Under the pieces are notes generated by a model. It saw nothing but the letters and a program-made list of their open reading frames with translations. It was not told where the DNA came from and searched no databases. Positions 6,857 to 10,988 of a stretch of DNA of 10,988 bases are shown here, in pieces. Each line of letters begins with the position of its first letter. The stretch's first letter is position 1. The translations under genes were made by a program, and so were the position numbers. This stretch comes from Candidatus Eiseniibacteriota bacterium (GTDB taxonomy: Bacteria; Joyebacterota; Joyebacteria; Joyebacterales; Joyebacteraceae): contig JAUWRQ010000006.1 of assembly GCA_030610515.1 (NCBI GenBank), positions 1 to 10,988 on the forward strand. The letters run 5' to 3'.

Positions 6857-8797
6857 ATGTTCGGTAACTCACGCAGGTTTGTCGCGGCCGTCGCTCTGGT
6901 CGCGCTCCTGGCTGGGATGGCCTTCGTCATCGCGTCCTGCGGTTCGAGCGACACCAAGCTCATTCCCAGGTCCGTGCTCGTCGGCAATCCCGAGAAGATG
7001 AGAGCGAGGCTCTCGCCCGACGGCGTGCGCCTTGCCTATGTCGCCCCGTATGAGGACGTGTTGAACGTGTGGGTGACGACGATCGGCGAAGACGACGACC
7101 GGGTTCTGACCCACGACACCAACCGCGGCATCTTCCGGTACTTCTGGGCGCACGACAACAAGCGCATCATGTATCTGCAGGACAAGGACGGCGACGAGAA
7201 CTGGAGGCTCTACGACGTAGATCTCGAGACCGGCGAAGAGCGCGATCTCACGCCCTACGACAACGTGCAGGTCAGGATCGTCGACGTGAGCAAGCACCAC
7301 CCGGACACGATCGTCATCACGATGAATATGCAGGACGAGCGACTCCACGATGTCTACCGGTTGGACCTCGTGTCCGGCGAGCACACGATGGTGGCTCGCA
7401 ACCCCGGCAACATCGTAGGCTGGGTTACGGACTTCGACCTCAAGGTGCGCGGCGCCCTTGCCGCGACGCCCACGGGCGGCTACGACATGCTCGTCCGGGA
7501 CACCGAGGACGCCAGCTGGGAGACGATTCTCACCTGGGGGTCCGAGGACAACATGACGAGCTACCCCATCACCTTCACCAGGGACGGCGGTTCTCTTCTG
7601 ATGGTGGATTCGCGCAACTCCAACGCCGGCCGCCTCGTCAGCTTGGATATCGAGACAAAAGAACTCGAGGTGATCGCCGAGGACGAGACGTACGACGTGA
7701 GCGATATCGTGCTGCACCCCGACACCTTCGAGGTCGAGGCGGTGAGCTTCACCAGGGAGCGCTCCGAGTGGACCGTTCTCTCCGACGACATCGCAGCGGA
7801 CTTCGAGGCGATCAGCGCTCTCGACGAGGGCGATTTCAGCCTCACGAGCACGGACAACGACTACGACACGTGGGTGGTGGCGTTTGTGAAGGACGACGGG
7901 CCGGTGTCGTACTGGAGCTACGACCGCGACACCAAGGAGGGGACGTTCCTGTTCGTCCATCGTTCTGCCCTCATGGACTACACGCTTGCGGCGATGGAGC
8001 CCATCTCGTTCACGTCGCGCGACGGACTCACGATCCACGGGTACATCACGTTTCCGGTCGGGAAGCCGAGGCGCAATCTGCCCATGGTCCTGAACGTCCA
8101 CGGCGGCCCGTGGTATCGCGACGCGTGGGGCTACAACCCGGAGGCGCAGTTGCTCGCGAACCGCGGCTACATCTGCCTCCAGGTGAACTTCCGCGGCTCC
8201 ACCGGCTACGGCAAGGAGTTCGTGAACGCGGGCGACAAGGAGTGGGGCGGCAAGATGCACAACGACCTGCTCGATGCCGTGAACTGGGCCATCGATCAGG
8301 GTTACGCCGATCCCGAGAAGATTGCTATCTACGGCCATTCATACGGAGGCTACGCGGCGCTCGTCGGCGCCACGTTCACCCCGGACGTCTTCGCCTGCGC
8401 TATCAGCGGCATGGGGCCGAGCAACCTCGTGACGTTCATCAACTCCGTCCCGCCGTACTGGGCCACCATGCTCGAGAGCATGTACAAACGGATCGGTGAT
8501 CCGAGAACGGAGGAGGAGTTCCTGAAGGAGCGCTCTCCGCTCTTCCGGGTCGACCAGATTCAGATCCCGATGATAGTCGTGCAGGGCGCCAATGACGTGC
8601 GCGTCAAGCAGGCTGAATCGGAGCAGATCGTCGCGGCCATGGAGGAGAAGGGCCTCGACGTCGAGTACATCCTCTTCGAGGATGAGGGACACGGATTCGC
8701 GAAGCCTGAGAACAGGGTTGAGTTCTACGGCAAGGCCGAGGAATTCCTTGCGAAGCATCTTGGCGGGCGATACGAGCCGGCGACGATCGAGAGCTAG
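6857..8797 (+). CDS. Lipoprotein S9-family serine peptidase (prolyl oligopeptidase/acylaminoacyl peptidase type)
   Basis: The start ATG 6857 follows the purine-rich GGGGGAAGGAAG and gives a 646-residue protein. An in-frame GTG at 6809 would place 16 residues before a good signal peptide and is less likely. Residues 1-28 are a lipoprotein signal: basic NSRR, a hydrophobic stretch, then the lipobox IASC with C28 as the lipidated residue, so the enzyme should be anchored on a membrane outside the cytosol. A beta-propeller-like region precedes the alpha/beta hydrolase domain. The hydrolase has HGGP at 415-418, the nucleophile S495 in GHSYGGY, D580 in GANDVRV and H612 in EGHGF, a complete S9 triad. 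Such enzymes hydrolyse short peptides. Its place between a sigma factor and a putative anti-sigma protein may mean it belongs to the same envelope-stress or nutrient response, but this is inference. Confidence 0.93.
   Translation: MFGNSRRFVAAVALVALLAGMAFVIASCGSSDTKLIPRSVLVGNPEKMRARLSPDGVRLAYVAPYEDVLNVWVTTIGEDDDRVLTHDTNRGIFRYFWAHDNKRIMYLQDKDGDENWRLYDVDLETGEERDLTPYDNVQVRIVDVSKHHPDTIVITMNMQDERLHDVYRLDLVSGEHTMVARNPGNIVGWVTDFDLKVRGALAATPTGGYDMLVRDTEDASWETILTWGSEDNMTSYPITFTRDGGSLLMVDSRNSNAGRLVSLDIETKELEVIAEDETYDVSDIVLHPDTFEVEAVSFTRERSEWTVLSDDIAADFEAISALDEGDFSLTSTDNDYDTWVVAFVKDDGPVSYWSYDRDTKEGTFLFVHRSALMDYTLAAMEPISFTSRDGLTIHGYITFPVGKPRRNLPMVLNVHGGPWYRDAWGYNPEAQLLANRGYICLQVNFRGSTGYGKEFVNAGDKEWGGKMHNDLLDAVNWAIDQGYADPEKIAIYGHSYGGYAALVGATFTPDVFACAISGMGPSNLVTFINSVPPYWATMLESMYKRIGDPRTEEEFLKERSPLFRVDQIQIPMIVVQGANDVRVKQAESEQIVAAMEEKGLDVEYILFEDEGHGFAKPENRVEFYGKAEEFLAKHLGGRYEPATIES
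6884..6940 (+). other. Lipoprotein signal sequence and lipobox of the S9 peptidase
   Basis: This stretch encodes residues 10-28, a run of Ala, Val, Leu and Met ending in VIASC. Ile-Ala-Ser-Cys fits the bacterial lipobox, with cleavage before C28. Confidence 0.75.
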
Positions 8798-8822
8798 TTC
8801 GCATCTAACCGTGTAGAGACGA

Positions 8823-8856
8823 GTGCCCGGTCGGCCAGGACCGGTCGGCCGGGCAC
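8823..8856 (+). terminator. Strong GC-rich hairpin downstream of the S9 peptidase gene
   Basis: Bases 8823-8836 pair with 8843-8856 in a 14-bp stem with two G-U pairs and a six-base loop (AGGACC), beginning 25 bases after the peptidase stop. The stem is as stable as an intrinsic terminator, but no T-run follows. It may be a Rho-assisted terminator, a 3'-end RNA-stabilising structure, or an attenuator before the small zinc-finger gene. Confidence 0.5.
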
Positions 8857-8894
8857 CGACCCATCGCTCCTTGAGGGCGATGGCGGAGGCCGCG

Positions 8895-9143
8895 ATGGAC
8901 GACATCCGAGAGTGCAAGGCGTTCCTGGAGTACCTGTCCGCGCACTTCGATGGTGAGCTTGACGAGGATCTGGTGGTTCAGTTCGAGCAACACCTCCGGT
9001 TCTGTTCGAACGCCAGGTGCATCGTTCGGACTTTCGAACGCACGATAGCTCTCCACCGTCAGAGGCGGCCCGACCGGGTACCAGCCGACATGCACGAGCG
9101 TCTCCTCAAGGCGCTCGAGGAGTGTCGCAGGAGCGGCGGGTAG
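8895..9143 (+). CDS. Small putative zinc-finger (zf-HC2-like) anti-sigma factor
   Basis: The ATG at 8895 is preceded by GGAGG (8885-8889) at ideal spacing and gives an 82-residue soluble protein; ATG 8880 is a weaker option. The sequence resembles the anti-sigma zinc-binding domain: C7, then a helix, DGELDEDLVVQFEQHL, then H33-x3-C37-x4-C42. The usual motif is H-x3-C-x2-C, so this copy has two extra residues between the last cysteines. Such domains wrap the ECF sigma factor and release it on redox or envelope signals. The gene lies 2.1 kb downstream of the sigma gene, with the lipoprotein peptidase between them, and it lacks the transmembrane helix common in membrane-bound anti-sigma proteins. 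The family assignment is moderate and the pairing with this sigma factor is inferred. Confidence 0.65.
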   Translation: MDDIRECKAFLEYLSAHFDGELDEDLVVQFEQHLRFCSNARCIVRTFERTIALHRQRRPDRVPADMHERLLKALEECRRSGG

Positions 9144-9261
9144 GTCGGCCCGGCGGCTCCGTTCTCGCGCAGCGGCCCGCGAGCAGTCCGGGCTGCGCTA
9201 CTCGGCTCCCGCGCGGCCGGACTCCCCGGCACCGATCGCCCCCGTGCACCCATCCTCCTGC
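9144..9261. other. GC-rich non-coding stretch after the zinc-finger gene
   Basis: I see no credible gene here. A 7-bp inverted repeat, GCGCAGC (9167-9173) with GCTGCGC (9192-9198), could form a weak hairpin 24 bases after the zinc-finger stop but has no T-run. Around 9200-9240 the text (GCTCCCGC...GGAC) vaguely resembles the repeat unit that follows, and may be decayed copies of it. Confidence 0.4.
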
Positions 9262-9357
9262 ACTTGCTCCTGCCTCAGGACGCACCATCCGCCACCTGCT
9301 CCCGCCGCAAGACCTACCATCCACAATCTGCTCCCGCCGCAGGACCCACGATCTCCG
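9262..9357. repeat. Three degenerate 32-bp tandem repeats
   Basis: Consecutive 32-base units lie at 9262-9293, 9294-9325 and 9326-9357. They share the core A-TGCTCC(T/C)GCC-CA(G/A)GAC followed by a CCATCC- or CACGATC-type tail. Units 2 and 3 are identical over TGCTCCCGCCGCA. The units hold no stop-free conserved peptide in any convincing gene. The array lies just upstream of the structured region that begins near 9404. Confidence 0.7.
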
Positions 9358-9403
9358 AGCGCATCTCCCGGAATCCTGACGCTGTTCTCCGCATCACAAT
9401 AGG

Positions 9404-9594
9404 CGGTCCAAAGAGGACGGCGTATTGACCGTGGGAATTCCGAAGACGGAAGTTGCGAAGGGCAAGAAGACAGACATCAAGAGCTGCTAGTGCCTTGATC
9501 TTCGCTTTGACCGGTACTGTGTCGCGAGGGGTCGCTTCACTGGGCGTGCCGGTCAGACTGGGGGTGGCCTCGTGCCGCCCCCGGTCCTTTTGTT
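9404..9594 (+). ncRNA. Candidate structured RNA or leader: chain of stem-loops ending in an intrinsic terminator
   Basis: A run of local inverted repeats covers this stretch. GTCC/GGAC at 9406-9418 has a 5-base loop. TTCCG/CGGAA at 9438-9451 has an AAGA tetraloop. A longer helix has CTTGATCTTCGC (9494-9505) pairing with ATCAAG (9476-9481) and, across a 15-base bulge, GCGAAG (9455-9460). GACCGGTAC/GTGCCGGTC (9509-9517 with 9546-9554, one G-U) encloses a GCGA/TCGC hairpin. The 13-bp terminator at 9556-9586 follows. No known riboswitch, T-box, SRP, RNase P, tmRNA or 6S signature is recognised. The T-run fixes transcription on the plus strand. No good promoter is visible at its 5' end, so the left boundary is approximate. 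It could be a free small RNA or an attenuated leader for the flavoprotein gene at 9713. Confidence 0.45.
9556..9594 (+). terminator. Rho-independent terminator
   Basis: GACTGGGGGTGGC (9556-9568) pairs with GCCGCCCCCGGTC (9574-9586) in 13 uninterrupted pairs, two of them G-U, around a CTCGT loop. It is followed by CTTTTGTT (9587-9594). The T-run lies only on the plus-strand side, so it stops rightward transcripts. The nearest upstream protein gene ends 412 bases earlier, which suggests it serves the candidate RNA rather than that gene. Confidence 0.78.
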
Positions 9595-9620
9595 GGGTCA
9601 GCTCCGGCGCTCGAGGCCCC

Positions 9621-9649
9621 TTGTCAGAGACGTTCGCCTGTGCTAACCA
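9621..9649 (+). promoter_or_regulatory. Possible sigma-70-type promoter for the downstream flavoprotein gene
   Basis: TTGTCA (9621-9626) matches five of six -35 consensus bases. After a 17-base spacer lies TAACCA (9644-9649), a poor -10 helped by an upstream TG (9641-9642). Transcription would begin near 9656, about 57 bases before ATG 9713. The -10 is weak, so confidence is low. Confidence 0.3.
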
Positions 9650-9660
9650 TTGGCTCTGAC
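9623..9660. promoter_or_regulatory. 7-bp inverted repeat flanking the possible promoter (candidate operator)
   Basis: GTCAGAG (9623-9629) and CTCTGAC (9654-9660) are perfect inverted copies with centres 31 bp apart, close to three helical turns. They overlap the putative -35 and the expected start point. A dimeric regulator or an RNA stem with a 24-base loop are both possible. Confidence 0.35.
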
Positions 9661-9674
9661 CTCGTCGTGAAACC

Positions 9675-9690
9675 GGGGCGTGAGTGCCCC
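9675..9690 (+). other. Small hairpin upstream of the flavoprotein ribosome site
   Basis: GGGGC (9675-9679) and GCCCC (9686-9690) enclose GTGAGT, ending 11 bases before the ribosome site GAGAGGGA (9702-9709). It does not sequester the ribosome site. Confidence 0.3.
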
Positions 9691-9712
9691 CGCTCCAGTA
9701 AGAGAGGGACGA

Positions 9713-10988
9713 ATGCCAGCAGCGATGAGAGACGGTGGCCGGCTCGTGGTACTCGGCGGCAACGCCGCCGGACTCTCCGCCGCCAGCCGCGCGAGGCGTC
9801 TCCGATCGGACGTCGAGGTTGTTGTGCTCGAGTGCGGCCACGACGTCTCGTACGCCGCGTGCGCGCTTCCCTACTACATCGCCGGTGTGATCGGGCCGCG
9901 AGAGAACCTCATCGTGTACGACGCCGACTTCTTCCGGAGGGAGAGGCGGATCGACCTCAGGCTCGGCACCGAGGCCATCGATCTCAAGCCCCGCGCCAGG
10001 ACGGTCACCTGTCGCTCCGAGGACGGGTCGACCGAGGAACTCCAGTACGACGCGCTCGTGCTCGCGACGGGATCCCTTCCTGTCGTGCCGCCGATCCCGG
10101 GCTCGAACATGCCGGGCGTGTTCCCGCTCAGGACGCTCACGGACGGCGACGCCGTCAAGTCGTTCATAGACGGGGGCCGCGCGCGAACGGCCGTCATCCT
10201 GGGAGCGGGCTACATAGGCCTCGAGATGGCCGAAGCGCTCCTTGCCCGGGACATCCAGGTTACCGTTATCGAACGACTGCCCGGTGTGCTTTCGACCTAC
10301 GACCCGGACATGAGCAAGATTGTGGAACGAGAGCTGCACTCCAAGGGAGTTCGCGTCCTGGTTGGGACGGACGTTGGGGGATTCGAGCCCGGCGACGACT
10401 CGCCGTCCGTCGCGTACGTCACGGCCGGCGGGCAGCGCGTGCCGACCGACATGGTCATTCTCGCCGCGGGCGTTCGGCCGCGGTCCGAACTCGCCAAGGC
10501 AGCCGGCCTGGATCTCGGCGCGGCCGAGGCGATCAAGGTCGACGTGAGGCAGGTGACGAGCGAACCGTCGATCCTTGCGGCCGGTGATTGCTGCGACGCG
10601 ACGCACATCGTGACCGGGAAGAGGACGTGGATCCCGCTCGGGACGACGGCGAACAAGCAGGGCAGGATCGCCGGCGAGAACGCCGTCGGCGGGATGCTGC
10701 GGTTCCAGGGAGTCGCGGGCACGAACGTCACGAAGATCATGGACCTCGAGGTCGCACAGACGGGCCTGACCGAGACGCGCGCTCTCGAGGAGGGTCTGAG
10801 CGCCGACTCCGTGACCATAACGGCGTCGTCCCGGGCGCACTCGTACCCGGGCGCCCGTCCGCTCAGAGTCAAGATCGTGTTCGAGAGAAGTACGGGAAGG
10901 CTGCTCGGGGCGCAGATGATCGGAGAGGACGGCGTGTCCAAGCGCATCGACACGGTCGCGGCCGGTCTCTGCACGGGCATGTCGGTCA
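9713..10988 (+). CDS. CoA-disulfide reductase / NADH oxidase-family flavoprotein (3' end outside window)
   Basis: The frame runs from ATG 9713, preceded by GAGAGGGA, to the window end without a stop, giving 425 residues; ATG 9725 is an alternative start. The order is that of single-cysteine pyridine nucleotide-disulfide oxidoreductases. The FAD-binding motif is GGNAAG at 15-20. The redox-active C50 sits in VSYAACALPYY, matching the one-cysteine active site of CoA-disulfide reductases and NADH oxidases. The NAD(P)H motif is GAGYIG at 164-169, the second FAD motif AAGDCC has D292, and the dimerisation domain begins near residue 325. These enzymes use NAD(P)H to reduce CoA disulfide, CoA persulfide, polysulfide or oxygen; sequence does not tell which. 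If a rhodanese domain were fused it would lie beyond the window. The gene sits behind a terminator and its own possible promoter, so it is probably a separate unit from the Hdr operon. Confidence 0.88.
   Translation, partial: MPAAMRDGGRLVVLGGNAAGLSAASRARRLRSDVEVVVLECGHDVSYAACALPYYIAGVIGPRENLIVYDADFFRRERRIDLRLGTEAIDLKPRARTVTCRSEDGSTEELQYDALVLATGSLPVVPPIPGSNMPGVFPLRTLTDGDAVKSFIDGGRARTAVILGAGYIGLEMAEALLARDIQVTVIERLPGVLSTYDPDMSKIVERELHSKGVRVLVGTDVGGFEPGDDSPSVAYVTAGGQRVPTDMVILAAGVRPRSELAKAAGLDLGAAEAIKVDVRQVTSEPSILAAGDCCDATHIVTGKRTWIPLGTTANKQGRIAGENAVGGMLRFQGVAGTNVTKIMDLEVAQTGLTETRALEEGLSADSVTITASSRAHSYPGARPLRVKIVFERSTGRLLGAQMIGEDGVSKRIDTVAAGLCTGMSV

Noticed and set aside
6869..8338. 489-codon minus-strand frame opposite the S9 peptidase
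   Set aside because: The plus strand encodes an intact S9 enzyme with signal peptide and catalytic motifs; the minus frame is Val/His/Arg-rich shadow sequence.
9376..9400. Possible promoter CTGACG...CACAAT before the structured RNA
   Set aside because: The boxes are each four of six at best and only 13 bases apart, too close for a sigma-70 promoter.
9560..9586. T-box riboswitch (GGGGGTGGC...GTGCCGCC resembles the TGGNACCGCG element)
   Set aside because: The conserved T-box antiterminator sequence is not present as such, no specifier loop is found, and the downstream gene is not an aminoacyl-tRNA or amino-acid gene.
9144..9712. CRISPR array or tRNA gene in the intergenic region
   Set aside because: The 32-bp units are contiguous with no unique spacers and diverge from each other. 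No cloverleaf with a TTCGA-type T-loop and a 3' acceptor could be drawn.
9314..10840. 508-codon open frame on the minus strand
   Set aside because: It lies opposite the clear CoA-disulfide-reductase-type gene, is rich in Arg, His and Asp as expected of an antisense shadow in GC-rich DNA, and matches no family I recognise.

Overview
The window is GC-rich, and every recognisable gene lies on the plus strand. It looks like part of the chromosome of an anaerobic bacterium that uses soluble heterodisulfide-reductase (Hdr) electron chemistry. An ECF sigma factor with a zinc-finger anti-sigma-like protein and a lipobox lipoprotein argue for a bacterium rather than a methanogenic archaeon. The phylum cannot be fixed from this sequence alone.

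Positions 1-6195 form one tight redox operon, entered from upstream: the C-terminal part of HdrB, a full-length HdrA, an MvhD-type [2Fe-2S] protein with a roughly 150-residue lysine-rich histone-H1-like tail, an iron-sulfur protein combining an SdhB-like ferredoxin domain with an HdrC-like dicluster domain, a fumarate reductase/succinate dehydrogenase-type flavoprotein, and a divergent hydrogenase-maturation-protease homologue. No membrane anchor and no hydrogenase subunit is seen inside the window. The set reads as a soluble Hdr/Mvh-type electron-transfer complex, probably flavin-based electron bifurcating or confurcating. Its third module appears to be a fumarate/succinate-like flavoprotein, as in thiol:fumarate reductase. 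The actual substrate is not visible from sequence.

Positions 6207-9143 hold an ECF sigma factor, a lipoprotein serine peptidase of family S9 and a small putative zinc-binding anti-sigma protein. A strong GC-rich hairpin lies between the last two.

Positions 9144-9712 (about 570 bases) hold no convincing protein gene but are not empty. They contain three degenerate 32-bp tandem repeats (9262-9357), a chain of stem-loops that ends in a good intrinsic terminator (about 9404-9594), and a weak promoter flanked by a 7-bp inverted repeat (9621-9660). I read the stem-loop chain as a candidate structured RNA, either a small RNA or a transcription-attenuating leader. It is the best candidate in the window for something undescribed.

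Positions 9713-10988 hold a CoA-disulfide-reductase/NADH-oxidase-type flavoprotein that runs off the window end. It is another thiol/disulfide redox enzyme, which fits the Hdr theme.
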